Source: Methanolobus sp. ZRKC5 (GTDB lineage: Archaea; Halobacteriota; Methanosarcinia; Methanosarcinales; Methanosarcinaceae). From it: a stretch of DNA of 64,000 nucleotides. The notes beneath the pieces were generated by a model. That model had not been told where the DNA came from and searched no databases. It saw only the letters and a program-made list of their open reading frames with translations. A program made the translations under genes and the position numbers. Below, piece by piece: positions 27,801-36,736 of this stretch (within the stretch, counting starts at the first letter, position 1; every line of letters starts with the position of its first letter). The stretch covers positions 930,001 to 994,000 of the forward strand of contig NZ_CP151792.1 in NCBI RefSeq assembly GCF_038446525.1, read 5' to 3'.

Positions 27801-28433
27801 ATGAAGATCGTTGTGAAACTTGGAGGAAGTATTATGAAGTATTCACATTCCATCATTGACTCTCTGAAGCATCTGGAAAGGAGTAATGGCAACGACCACT
27901 CGATACTCATAGTTCCCGGTGGTGGTGTTTTTGCGGATTCGATCAGAACTATCAGTGAAAAATACGAAATCGGAGATGATGCAGCTCACTGGATGGCCAT
28001 TCTTTCAATGGAACAATACGCCCACTATATTGTAGATAAGACAGGAGTCAACTCTGTTGAAAATATCAATGAGGTCCCAAGTGGAGTTTCTGTTTTGTTA
28101 CCGTACAAAATGCTCAGGGAAAGCGATAAGTTACCACATTCATGGAATGTTACATCGGATACTATAGGAGCATGGATAGCCCGGGAAACAGGATCACGCT
28201 TTATAAAAGTGACTGATGTTGATGGAGTTATTGCCGATGATATTATTCAGAAGTGGATGACTGCCAGAGAACTTTCAAGGATGGGAGTTACATGTATTGA
28301 CAGCTCATTGCCTGTCTTTTTGATGGAAAACATGATGGATTGTGTCGTTGTCAACGGAATGTACCCTGAAAGAGTCATTGACGCTGTTATCGGAAAGAAT
28401 GTAATAGGAACTCATATCAAGGGGAATATTTAA
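27801..28433 (+). CDS. mfnE: [5-(aminomethyl)furan-3-yl]methyl phosphate kinase MfnE
   Basis: 210-residue amino-acid-kinase-family protein. N-terminal VVKLGGSIMKYS is the phosphate-binding lysine/glycine loop, followed by ILIVPGGGVFADSIR and later FIKVTDVDGVI. In methanofuran synthesis it converts the furan phosphate to the diphosphate used by MfnF. It lies 57 nt downstream of mfnF in the same direction. Confidence 0.9.
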   Translation: MKIVVKLGGSIMKYSHSIIDSLKHLERSNGNDHSILIVPGGGVFADSIRTISEKYEIGDDAAHWMAILSMEQYAHYIVDKTGVNSVENINEVPSGVSVLLPYKMLRESDKLPHSWNVTSDTIGAWIARETGSRFIKVTDVDGVIADDIIQKWMTARELSRMGVTCIDSSLPVFLMENMMDCVVVNGMYPERVIDAVIGKNVIGTHIKGNI

Positions 28434-28524
28434 ATTAGATACTGCGTATGTACTGAAATCACTGACATGCTGATTTTTCAGTATTTTATATTTATCACAT
28501 ATTATCATAGTAAGGAGATTCTAA

Positions 28525-28692
28525 ATGGCAAATAAAGTCGATAATTGTACCACATGCAACAAGAGACTTGTGGAAACCGGCTATGTACGCTTCCCATGCC
28601 CTGTTTGTGGCAACGAGCTTGGAAGATGTATAAGCTGCAGACAGCAGAGCAACCCATATAAATGTTCAAAATGCGGATTTTCAGGAGCATAA
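28525..28692 (+). CDS. HVO_2753-type small zinc-finger protein
   Basis: 55 residues with four CxxC pairs: CTTC (8-11), CPVC (25-28), CISC (35-38) and CSKC (47-50). This matches the archaeal two-zinc-finger microprotein family represented by HVO_2753, often encoded just before translation elongation factor 1-beta, as here. It is preceded by a GGAG site and ends 11 nt before aef1B. It probably has an RNA-related role; this is inferred from family and neighbour. Confidence 0.9.
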   Translation: MANKVDNCTTCNKRLVETGYVRFPCPVCGNELGRCISCRQQSNPYKCSKCGFSGA

Positions 28693-28703
28693 GGTGAATT
28701 TAG

Positions 28704-28973
28704 ATGGGAGAAGTTGCAGCAACTATTAAGATAATGCCTGAGGGTGTCGATACAAACCTCGAAGAACTTAAAGACAACCTTATCGCATCACTTCCAAAGG
28801 GCGCAGAATACGGCACTCACAAGGAAGAGCCTATCGCATTCGGACTTAAGGCCATCATCATGGTCGTCATCGTAGGTGACCTCGAAGGAGGCACAGAATC
28901 CGTAGAGCAGGCCTTTGCAGCAGTAAACGGTGTTGAGAGCGTAACAGTGACAGAAGTCGGAAGACCTGTCTAA
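28704..28973 (+). CDS. aef1b: Translation elongation factor aEF-1beta
   Basis: 89 residues, the usual length of the archaeal guanine nucleotide exchange factor for EF-1alpha. Sequence EVAATIKIMPEGVDTNLEEL at the start and IAFGLKAIIMVVIVGDLEGG in the middle are characteristic. The GGTGAA site overlaps the end of the zinc-finger gene. A T-rich terminator follows. Confidence 0.96.
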   Translation: MGEVAATIKIMPEGVDTNLEELKDNLIASLPKGAEYGTHKEEPIAFGLKAIIMVVIVGDLEGGTESVEQAFAAVNGVESVTVTEVGRPV

Positions 28974-28982
28974 ACCTCTCAT

Positions 28983-29009
28983 TTACTTTTCTTTTTTTTA
29001 TTAATTTTT
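28983..29009 (+). terminator. T-rich archaeal terminator after aEF-1beta
   Basis: A run containing TTTTCTTTTTTTTATTAATTTTTC begins about 10 nt after the aEF-1beta stop, without a strong hairpin, as is common for archaeal intrinsic termination. Confidence 0.55.
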
Positions 29010-29027
29010 CAACATTGTAACTTTTTG

Positions 29028-29099
29028 GGGCTTGTAGATCAGGGGAAGATCGTTACGTTCGCAACGTAAAGGCCGCGGGTTCAAATCCCGCCGAGTCCA
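29028..29099 (+). tRNA. tRNA-Ala (anticodon CGC)
   Basis: The 72-nt cloverleaf folds fully: acceptor GGGCTTG with CGAGTCC, D stem GATC/GATC, anticodon stem TTACG/CGTAA with loop TTCGCAA (anticodon 29060-29062), and T stem GCGGG/CCCGC with loop TTCAAAT. The third acceptor pair is G-U, the alanine identity element. CCA is not encoded; no intron is present. Confidence 0.96.
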
Positions 29100-29743
29100 C
29101 TTAGACAATGTCAGACTGATTTTAGCTTGCGGCATAACTTATAGATTAAATCAAAGACAAATGATAAAAATCATTCCTGAAAAGAGGATAGCCACAGCTA
29201 ATAAATGACAATTATATATTTATATTTCATTTGTACCACCAAAATTAATTTAGTTAGCGACATCATGAATTATTAATACTCAAGTAGATTTTTTAATAAT
29301 ACAATTATATAACAAAAATAATAGCTACAAACTGAAAATTCGAGAGAATAATGAGTAGCCATTCTGTCAGAATCAACCTCAGCCATCCTGAAGAAAATAA
29401 GCATAGTTTTTTATATGTATGAATCCTAATTTTGGAATGACAGTTAACTTACAGGCGGGTTAAGAAAAAGTAAATTCCATTTGGCTATTTCTTTTAGGTT
29501 AATTGCTAAAATAAAGAATGCGTCGTATAGATACGGGAAAAGGTTCCCTTCTCAATAGAAACTGCTACATTGTCACAATCAAAGACATAACAAGGGAAAT
29601 AATACAATCACTTGTATCCTATGATTAGTGGGTTTGTTCCGGCTGCAAAATTGTAGACTTGGTAAGAATCAAATGAACGAATCGTGCGAAATATCTTAAC
29701 TCGAAGTTAACAGGTCAAATAAACAACAAAGGAAATCAAATAA
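29100..29743. other. Gene-free stretch between tRNA-Ala and the RGG protein
   Basis: About 640 nt of AT-rich sequence. The longest plausible small frame begins at the ATG near 29519 (about 35 codons, starting MRRIDTGKGSLL) and resembles nothing I recognise; it may be a remnant. No inverted repeats or conserved RNA folds stand out. The long leader upstream of the gene at 29744 could contain a regulatory 5' UTR, as seen for some cold-induced genes, but that is speculation. Confidence 0.4.
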
Positions 29744-29974
29744 ATGAGAGACAATAGAAGCGGTGGATTCAAAGGCGGAAACGACAGGAACCAGGGCGGA
29801 TTCAGAGGTGGAAACGGTGGAGGAAACTTCAGATCCAGTGGTCCAAGAGAGATGCACAAGGCAATCTGCGCAGACTGCAAACAGGAAACTGAAGTACCAT
29901 TTAAGCCAACCGAAGGCAGACCTGTATACTGCAGGGAATGCTTCCAGAACCACAGACCACCAAAAAGATATTAG
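29744..29974 (+). CDS. RGG-rich zinc-ribbon protein
   Basis: 76 residues. The first half is Gly/Arg/Asn-rich (RGGNGGGNFRSSG), typical of RNA-binding RGG tails. The second half has CADCKQETEVPFKPTEGRP followed by VYCRECF: two CxxC pairs framing a short zinc ribbon seen in small bacterial and archaeal proteins near RNA helicases. An RNA-related or cold-response role is an inference. No neighbour lies close enough to form an operon. Confidence 0.82.
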   Translation: MRDNRSGGFKGGNDRNQGGFRGGNGGGNFRSSGPREMHKAICADCKQETEVPFKPTEGRPVYCRECFQNHRPPKRY

Positions 29975-30167
29975 ACGTATTTTATCTGATACTCAATTAA
30001 TATTTTAACTAGAGGCAAAGTATTCGTACACTTTGTCCATTACCCTTTTTAAAATTCATATCCCATTTCATCACATCCACCATTGATCTGCTAATCACAC
30101 AATATCTATACAAACACCTATATACCGGACATTTCCATATTTTATTATAGAAGTGTGGGTGATTGAT

Positions 30168-31538
30168 ATGAAATCAGTAATGGGGATTTTTATTGTTCTT
30201 TTATTGGCTGTTACATCAGCAACTGTTGTAACCGCAGCATCAACAGAAGATTGTAAAGCCTGCCATCCGGGAAAATATGATGCATGGACTGCATCTCCCC
30301 ACTACATCGAATCTGTGTTAAGTAGTGATAATCCAAATGTGGAATCTTGCCTGCCCTGCCACGGAGCCAGTACAGCACGCCTATACATCAAATAGTATGG
30401 AGAAATGTTGTGGGAATCACCAGAGTGTGAAATGTGTCACCAGCCTCCTGTGGAGGGTTTTGATGCACATATCATAAGCCCTTCTAAAGCAATACCACAG
30501 TCAAACCTATCTGCAGAGCTTTGTGGGAATTGCCATACAGGGAAACATGAAGAAGTCTACGAAGAGTGGAACGAATACAATAGTATTGAGTTCGATCCGG
30601 TAACAACGGCAAGTCATTCCGAACCTTCCAACATTGAAGACAGAATCGTGCTTAACCGAAGCACCTGCGTATCCTGCAAGAGCACTGAAGGTGCCATACT
30701 GAACATTGAAGATGCTGCCCTATATGGCAGGAGCAAAGACAGAATGCCGGATACAGAGGACATAACTGAATGGAGAATTACCTGTATTGCATGCCATGCT
30801 CCGCATAGTACCGAGCTAAGAACCACACCAACACAACTATGCGCAAGCTGCCATAATTCCGACGGTGCCAATCCGGACGGAAACACAACCATTGTAAGGT
30901 ACACACAGTGGGAAATGTACAACGGGTCAATATACACCAACGGAGTGCATGCAGTCAACCTTGGCTGTGTTGATTGCCACATGGCAATGATGATAGAAGA
31001 AAATGAAACAATAGTTACAGGACACTCTTTCGATTTTGAACCCATATTGCTTTCTGACCCCAATTCGGGCAATATATGCAAGAAGTGCCATGTCATGTCC
31101 CATGACGAGATCCCGGTGGACAATGAGTGTGATGATTGCCATGATGTATCTCTCTCAAACATCTTAGAAGTGAATCAGGAAACTATCAAAAATAAACTTA
31201 AGGAACTGGAACCTCTTGAAAAAAATGCCAGTATGGCTCTTACAATGATAAGCAACAATGAAAGCTATGATGCAAAACTTGAAAACTACAACAATGCACT
31301 ATTCTACATAAGCGAAGTGGAATCTGACGGAAGCTTTGGAATGCACAATATGGAACGTGCCACAAATAACCTTGACATGGCAGAGACTTTGCTCAAATCT
31401 GTTATTGAAGAAGGAACAGCCATCATTGGTACGGATGAAACATCAACACCCGGTTTTGGAATATTTGCAGCAGTTTCACTGATAACAATAGCTGCATTTG
31501 CTTTGTGCAGGGAAAGGAAAAGACGGAAAGAACACTGA
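30168..31538 (+). CDS. Secreted multihaem cytochrome c with an in-frame UAG codon
   Basis: From ATG 30168 (GGTGAT site just upstream) one frame runs to 31538, interrupted only by TAG at 30393-30395 (codon 76). It begins with a signal peptide (to about residue 24). Two CxxCH motifs precede the UAG (CKACH 29-33, CLPCH 61-65). After it come CEMCH, CGNCH, CVSCK, CIACH, CASCH, CVDCH, CKKCH and CDDCH, giving nine CxxCH and one CxxCK. The C-terminus is TPGFGIFAAVSLITIAAF plus a basic tail, a PGF-CTERM archaeosortase signal. The frame and haem spacing continue across the UAG without loss, so it is either read through (pyrrolysine or suppression) or a very recent nonsense mutation. If not read through, only a 75-residue fragment is made. 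Confidence 0.8.
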
Positions 31539-31560
31539 GCGGTGTTTTTTACTCTTTTTA
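31531..31560 (+). terminator. Hairpin and T-tract after the cytochrome gene
   Basis: AACAC and GGTGTT pair around a short loop that contains the stop codon, followed by TTTTTTACTCTTTTT. Confidence 0.6.
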
Positions 31561-31629
31561 TGTTCAATGTTCATAGATAGGATCCGTTCACACCACCTAC
31601 CATCAATAGATCCAGAACTGAGTAGATTA

Positions 31630-32704
31630 TAGTTATTAACCAAACTATTAATACTAATTGAGTATAACAATACTGTATGGCTAAACCCGAACAAATTCCG
31701 ATAAAGCATCATCTTTCATCAGAAGAATTGCTTAAACATATTAAGTCATTAGAGAAAGACACACGAGTTCTACAACGTTTATATTTTGTTAAACATCGTT
31801 ATGAAGGAGCTTCTGTTAATGAAGCAGCTAAACTTGTAGGGATATCAAAACCCGTTGCATATCAATGGCAAGAGCGGTGGAATCAAGACGGATATGAAGG
31901 ATTAAAGCCTAGGTTTTCAGGAGGATGTCCTTCCAAACTCACTGATGATCAAAAAGAAAAACTAAGGGACATGTTACATGAAAGAGATGATTGGTCTACA
32001 AAAGAAGTTCAGGAACTCATTTATAATGAATTTAAGGTTCAATACACCATTAAGCAAATACTAGTGATCTTGAAGAAGTTTGGCATGCATCATGCCAAAC
32101 CATATGCGCATGATTATCGAAGACCACAAAATGCAGAAGATTGTTTAAAAAAAACTTACCGTTAATCGATGATGATTGCGTTATCGGATTTCTTGATGAA
32201 TCATCTCCCCAAACAACATCAAATACGGTTCGTTTATGGTCTTTCAATAAACCTGCCATCTTCAAAAACACAACCAGGATAAAAGCAAACTCCTTCGGTT
32301 TTTATGCATTGAATGGTAATTCTGTTATTGATTTCAAAGAACATTCAACCAAGGAGGATGTATGTTCGTTTTTATCAGCTGTTAAAAACAATAACATGGG
32401 AGAGAGAATCGTAATTATTCTCGACAATTTTAGATCACATCGAGCAAAATATACAGTGGAATTTGCACAGGCAAATGATATTGAATTGGTCTATTTACCT
32501 CCATATTCACCCGACTTGAATCCAATCGAATTCATCTGGAAAAGTGTCAAAAGAATTATTTCTCGCAATTTTGTGAAAGATCTGGATCATATGAAAAATC
32601 TGATTGCTGAGGAGTTTATTGATTGTTCATCAAAGATTAGCTTCGCAAGAAAATGGATTGAGACATTTCTGGATGATAAGTTAAAAATGTTAAGTTAGTA
32701 ACTA
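31630..32704 (+). mobile_element. IS630-family insertion sequence (1075 bp)
   Basis: Imperfect inverted repeats TAGTTATTAAC (31630) and GTTAGTAACTA (ending 32704) bound a two-frame transposase. TA dinucleotides flank both sides (31628-31629 and 32705-32706), matching the TA target duplication of IS630/Tc1 elements. It is inserted between the cytochrome terminator and kefB and does not break a visible gene. Confidence 0.88.
31677..32698 (+). CDS. IS630-family transposase expressed by -1 frameshift
   Basis: The first frame (31677-32165, 162 aa) holds the helix-turn-helix region with NEAAKLVGISKPVAYQWQER. The second frame (from about 32150 to 32698) holds the DDE domain: VIGFLDESSPQ (D), VIILDNFRSHRAK (D) and PPYSPDLNPIEFIWKSVKR (E). 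The frames overlap at an A8 run (TTTAAAAAAAAC, 32144-32155), and the second frame is -1 relative to the first, the usual programmed-frameshift arrangement. The fused protein would be about 340 residues, normal for the family. Confidence 0.9.
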
Positions 32705-32852
32705 TAAATGGATACATCCCATGACCTTGAAAACCTTATCATCTACCATGTAATCTCCCTGGAATGTCACTCAGTCATAATCTATTTTACATGCAAGCAA
32801 CCTCTGTTAATATGAAATTATTTATATTACCAATTGAAGTTGTGACCCCATC

Positions 32853-34859
32853 ATGGAACTGACCTTATTCACAGATATCGGGATAATTTTCGGACTCTCT
32901 ATAATCATCTTGCTGCTATTCACCAGGATGAAACTACCTTCTGTATTGGGATTCCTTGTTACTGGTATGCTGGCAGGCCCGCACTGGTTAGGAATAATTA
33001 GCAGTGTGCATGAAGTAGAAGCACTTGCAGAAATAGGCATTATTCTTCTTCTCTTCACTATAGGCGTAGAAATGTCTATCAAAGAACTCTGGGACATAAA
33101 AAGATCAGTCCTGCTTGGCGGAACCCTGCAGGTAACAACAACGATCCTGGTGGTTTACTATATTTGTATCTTTTTTGGCCTAAGCTCAGGAACAGCACTA
33201 TTCATAGGTTTTCTCATATCATTGAGCAGTACTGCTATCGTTCTCAAATTATTTCAGGAAAAAGCAGAGATTGACACACCACACGGAAAAACATCCCTTG
33301 CAATACTGATATTTCAGGATGTAATTATCGTCCCGATGATACTCATAACACCAATAATAGCAGGTGCCTCTATAGAATCTATCGACACATTGCCCCTATT
33401 CCTGCTCAAAGCTATCGGGACAATAGCACTGGTCATTGTAAGTGCAAGATGGATAATTCCTGCATTACTATTCCAGATAGCAAAAACAAGGAACAGGGAA
33501 TTGTTCCTTTTGAGTATCGTTTTCATTTGTCTGGCTACTGCCTGGCTCACTTCCAGTATCGGATTATCACTTGCCCTTGGAGCTTTCATGGCAGGACTTA
33601 TTATTTCTGAATCTGAGTACAGTCATCAGGCCATGGGTAATATCATGCCATTTAGAGACGTCTTCATGAGTTTTTTCTTTGTTTCCATCGGCATGTTGCT
33701 GGACATCAGTTTCTTTACAAATAATGTAGTTTACCTGCTTGCTCTGGCGCTTGTGGTCATTGTCATAAAGTCTGCTACTGCCAGCCTTGCAACATTCATC
33801 CTGGGATATCCACTGCGTACAATAATCATCACAGGGCTGACACTTGCACAGGTTGGAGAATTCTCATTCGTGCTCTCAACCTTTGGTCTTGAATATTCCC
33901 TTCTTGACCAGAACATGTATCAGCAATTCCTGGCAGTTTCCATCATCACAATGGCGCTAACTCCCTTCATAACAGCATCTTCATATGGTATTTCAGATAG
34001 AGTAGTTAAAGCCGTCCCATATCAGAAACTCATTAATGGGTTCTACGCGAACGGTCTCACTGCAAAGAATGATGATGAAAAAATAAAGGACCACCTGATC
34101 ATAATTGGGTATGGATTCAACGGCAAAACTTTATCGCATGCAGCGAGGAATGCAGGAATACCATATGTGATAATAGAAACAAACCCTGAAACAGTACGTC
34201 AGGAAAAGAAAAAAGGTGAAAAGATACACTATGGTGATGCAAGCCACGAGGCAGTACTTAATTCTACAAACATTGATTCTGCAAGAATACTAATCATAGG
34301 TATATCAGATCTTGTCGCTACAAGAAAGATAATCGACATGGCGAAAAGACTGAATCCAGATATCTACATAATCGCCAGAACCCGCTATGTAAGTGAAATG
34401 AAAAGACTCAGCGATCTTGGTGCAGATGAGGTAATTCCTGAGGAATACGAAACATCTGTTGAGATATTTGTTCGCCTGCTAAAAAAGTACCTCGTTCCCG
34501 AGGAAGACATTGACATATTCACAAGGGAGATACGTGCAAACGGATACTGCATGTTGAGGAAAGCCTATTCAGAAGAACAGGAAAGAAGCTTTAACTTAAA
34601 AGATGAGCTTCCGGGTGTGGAAGTCAGTACTTTAAAAGTAGGTGAAAGTTGTTTTGCAAACGGAAGAACGCTCAAGGACCTTAATATAAGGACAAAGCAC
34701 AAAGCAACCATTCTGGCAATCCGCAGGAATGACACCACCATCACAAACCCTGACGGCGATATTTCCATATATTCAGGAGATATCTGTATCATTTTTGGAA
34801 AGCCAGAAGACCTACATAATGTTAGGGAATTATTCAAGAGACCATCCTGTGAAATGTAA
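32853..34859 (+). CDS. KefB/CPA2-type monovalent cation:proton antiporter with TrkA domains
   Basis: 668 residues. About twelve transmembrane segments occupy residues 1-385 (Na+/H+ exchanger domain, with LLLFTIGVEMSIKELW and SLSSTAIVLKLF). A Rossmann TrkA_N domain begins near 410 (HLIIIGYGFNGKTLSHAARN), and a TrkA_C domain occupies about 580-668. Such proteins export K+ or Na+ in exchange for H+. The gene is monocistronic and complements the trkAH uptake system at 16-19 kb. Confidence 0.93.
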   Translation: MELTLFTDIGIIFGLSIIILLLFTRMKLPSVLGFLVTGMLAGPHWLGIISSVHEVEALAEIGIILLLFTIGVEMSIKELWDIKRSVLLGGTLQVTTTILVVYYICIFFGLSSGTALFIGFLISLSSTAIVLKLFQEKAEIDTPHGKTSLAILIFQDVIIVPMILITPIIAGASIESIDTLPLFLLKAIGTIALVIVSARWIIPALLFQIAKTRNRELFLLSIVFICLATAWLTSSIGLSLALGAFMAGLIISESEYSHQAMGNIMPFRDVFMSFFFVSIGMLLDISFFTNNVVYLLALALVVIVIKSATASLATFILGYPLRTIIITGLTLAQVGEFSFVLSTFGLEYSLLDQNMYQQFLAVSIITMALTPFITASSYGISDRVVKAVPYQKLINGFYANGLTAKNDDEKIKDHLIIIGYGFNGKTLSHAARNAGIPYVIIETNPETVRQEKKKGEKIHYGDASHEAVLNSTNIDSARILIIGISDLVATRKIIDMAKRLNPDIYIIARTRYVSEMKRLSDLGADEVIPEEYETSVEIFVRLLKKYLVPEEDIDIFTREIRANGYCMLRKAYSEEQERSFNLKDELPGVEVSTLKVGESCFANGRTLKDLNIRTKHKATILAIRRNDTTITNPDGDISIYSGDICIIFGKPEDLHNVRELFKRPSCEM

Positions 34860-35063
34860 ATGAATAAACTCTGCCCCATGGCAGAAATTAGCTCAAAGTA
34901 AGTCACGTAATTTTGAACACCATTAAAAAACACATTGGTTTGTGAAATTAACATCAGTTTATTTTATATGTGAAAAACGTAAAGATAAAAAAGAGTCATG
35001 GGGACCCAAAATAAAATCAAAACCGTGAGTTAACAGCTCATCTTCATAAATGGAGGTAATGTC

Positions 35064-35285
35064 ATGGGATGGAAATTATCAAGAAGAACACATCAACGCT
35101 TTAGGCATCTAAGAGTGTGGAGTACGACAAATCATTCAGATGAATCTTACAAATCAAAGACTCCTACAACGATATCTGAACAAAATTTACTTCCTATAAA
35201 GACTTTGGAACCATTGCCCATCAATAGCCTTGATGAAGTCGCAAAAACAAAAATAAGAAACATGGCGCAATTACCTATTCAGTGA
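35064..35285 (+). CDS. Small hypothetical protein (73 aa)
   Basis: Begins MGWKLSRRTHQRFRHLRVW after a good GGAGGT site, then turns Ser/Thr/Pro-rich. No motif, signal peptide or membrane segment is recognised. The strong ribosome binding site and a hairpin 12 nt after the stop support a real transcription unit, though no family assignment is possible. Confidence 0.5.
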   Translation: MGWKLSRRTHQRFRHLRVWSTTNHSDESYKSKTPTTISEQNLLPIKTLEPLPINSLDEVAKTKIRNMAQLPIQ

Positions 35286-35297
35286 ATAATCCTCATA

Positions 35298-35328
35298 TGA
35301 AAGGTGAAATTATCACCTTTCACCAGTT
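35298..35328 (+). terminator. Perfect 10-bp hairpin after the small hypothetical gene
   Basis: TGAAAGGTGA and its exact complement TCACCTTTCA flank a 5-nt loop (35298-35322), followed by CCAGTTTTC. It lies between a small ORF and the cupin gene. It could terminate transcription or, being a perfect palindrome upstream of the cupin gene, serve as an operator. Confidence 0.55.
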
Positions 35329-35365
35329 TTCAACGTCACAATGAAAAAGAATAAATTATCTGAAT

Positions 35366-35704
35366 ATGTTAAACTTATTCATGTTCAGCAAGCACAATGA
35401 ATCCGATTACAAAGAAGTACTCTCCGGAATAGAAATGAAAACAATTGTTCACGGAGAAAAAACGCTCATGGTAGAATTCATCTTAAAAAAGGGAAGCATG
35501 CTCCCGGCACATGAACACATCCATGAACAGACAGGATACATGGTTTCAGGAAAGATGCTGCTCACAATCGGAGATGAAACTCATGATGTAATGCCTGGGG
35601 ATTCATGGAACATACCATCAAATGTACCTCATTTTGCTCAAATCCTGGAAGATTCCGTGGCTGTGGAAGTTTTTTCACCTCGAAGGGACGAGTATCTGGA
35701 ATAA
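35366..35704 (+). CDS. Single-domain cupin protein
   Basis: 112 residues (or 107 from the second ATG at 35381; no clear ribosome binding site precedes either, so the message may be leaderless). The cupin metal-binding motifs are visible as LPAHEHIHEQTGYMVSG and PGDSWNIPSNVPHFAQ, giving three His and a Gln/Glu as ligands. Small cupins of this type include quercetinase-like and sensor proteins; the substrate is unknown. Confidence 0.85.
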   Translation: MLNLFMFSKHNESDYKEVLSGIEMKTIVHGEKTLMVEFILKKGSMLPAHEHIHEQTGYMVSGKMLLTIGDETHDVMPGDSWNIPSNVPHFAQILEDSVAVEVFSPRRDEYLE

Positions 35705-35726
35705 ATCCAATACATGAGGAACTATA

Positions 35727-35760
35727 TCAAAGGAGAATAAATTTCCTTTGAATTTTTTAT
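35727..35760 (+). terminator. Hairpin terminator after the cupin gene
   Basis: TCAAAGGA (35727) and TCCTTTGA (to 35751) pair around a 9-nt loop, followed by ATTTTTTATT. Confidence 0.7.
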
Positions 35761-35815
35761 TCCATAATGACGGATAATGATACAATTATCCATTTATAAT
35801 TTAATACATGAAAAA

Positions 35816-36604
35816 TCAATTTTGGTCCGGCAGAACCTCTTCTTTTAATTGCTCATAGCAGTTTACCATCAATTCAGGAGTTGCTGCCATATCAATAATA
35901 TTGAATTCAAAGAGTCTTGCAAACTCGTTTACCATGGGCTCGAACTGCTTTTCATAATGAAGACCTGTATTCATTTTAGCCACATTCTTGTATCCTGCAT
36001 AATCAAAAACAAATTTTGATTTTTCGACATCATCAGGATCCGGAGTCATACCTGCAGAAACAACCATCTCACGCCAGTGGGCTGCCCACATTGGTGTCAT
36101 GAAGAAAGTACCAACACCACGAAAACTCTTCAATTTCTCAAGATATGCAGCCCTGCCACCGAGTGCTGCACCAATACAATCGTCTATTACATCCCCATTG
36201 TCCTCTTTTAGTATATGGACCGGACATGGGAGATCAGCAAGTTCTTCATCAACTTTGCCAAGAACATTACCACAAAGACCGTAGAATAGGAGAATTCCAT
36301 CAGAGTAGCCTGACATCTCACGTGCTTTGTTGTAAACAACTTCTTTGAGATGCTCAGGTTTGGCGTGCAAAGCAAGTTCAAGCATTTCCACAATTATAGT
36401 ATAGTCATCGCCATTCAAATTATCTGGCAAACTGTTTTCTGAAACAAGCGTATAGTTGCAGCCAGCATCCCTTAGCTTATCAACAATTCCGTTACAATCG
36501 TCATTTTCCACAATTAACAGACTTTTTATTGAATTATCATTTTCAACAATATGGACGATCTCATCCTCAAACATCCTGCAGGCAATGAAGCTCAGTACTG
36601 ACAT
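35816..36604 (-). CDS. DUF1638-family protein
   Basis: 262 residues, soluble. It resembles the methanogen DUF1638 family: start SVLSFIACRMFEDEIVHIVE, central ILLFYGLCGNVLGKVDEELA, and FFMTPMWAAHWREMV. Family members are often encoded near methyltransferase or corrinoid proteins in methylotrophic methanogens, but the biochemical role is unknown. The conserved cysteines (CRMF, YGLCGN) could bind metal or a cofactor. It appears monocistronic here. Confidence 0.85.
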   Translation of the reverse strand: MSVLSFIACRMFEDEIVHIVENDNSIKSLLIVENDDCNGIVDKLRDAGCNYTLVSENSLPDNLNGDDYTIIVEMLELALHAKPEHLKEVVYNKAREMSGYSDGILLFYGLCGNVLGKVDEELADLPCPVHILKEDNGDVIDDCIGAALGGRAAYLEKLKSFRGVGTFFMTPMWAAHWREMVVSAGMTPDPDDVEKSKFVFDYAGYKNVAKMNTGLHYEKQFEPMVNEFARLFEFNIIDMAATPELMVNCYEQLKEEVLPDQN

Positions 36605-36736
36605 GGAATATCATCTCCTTAAAAGGTAAGAAAATGTGATTTTGGATAGTATTATAATCTGGCGCTACGTACAGCAGGATGGATATAAACACAGCTGATA
36701 ACAATAATTATTCAAGCTGGATGATAGGGAGGAATA

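Noticed and set aside
30153-30395. Reading the first part of the cytochrome as a separate complete 75-80-residue diheme protein
   Set aside because: The downstream frame is the same, the haem motifs continue, and the second part alone would lack a signal peptide; a single interrupted gene explains both.
31540-31680. Possible small RNA or gene between the cytochrome terminator and the IS630 transposase
   Set aside because: The stretch is accounted for by the terminator, a short spacer and the IS left end with its promoter region.
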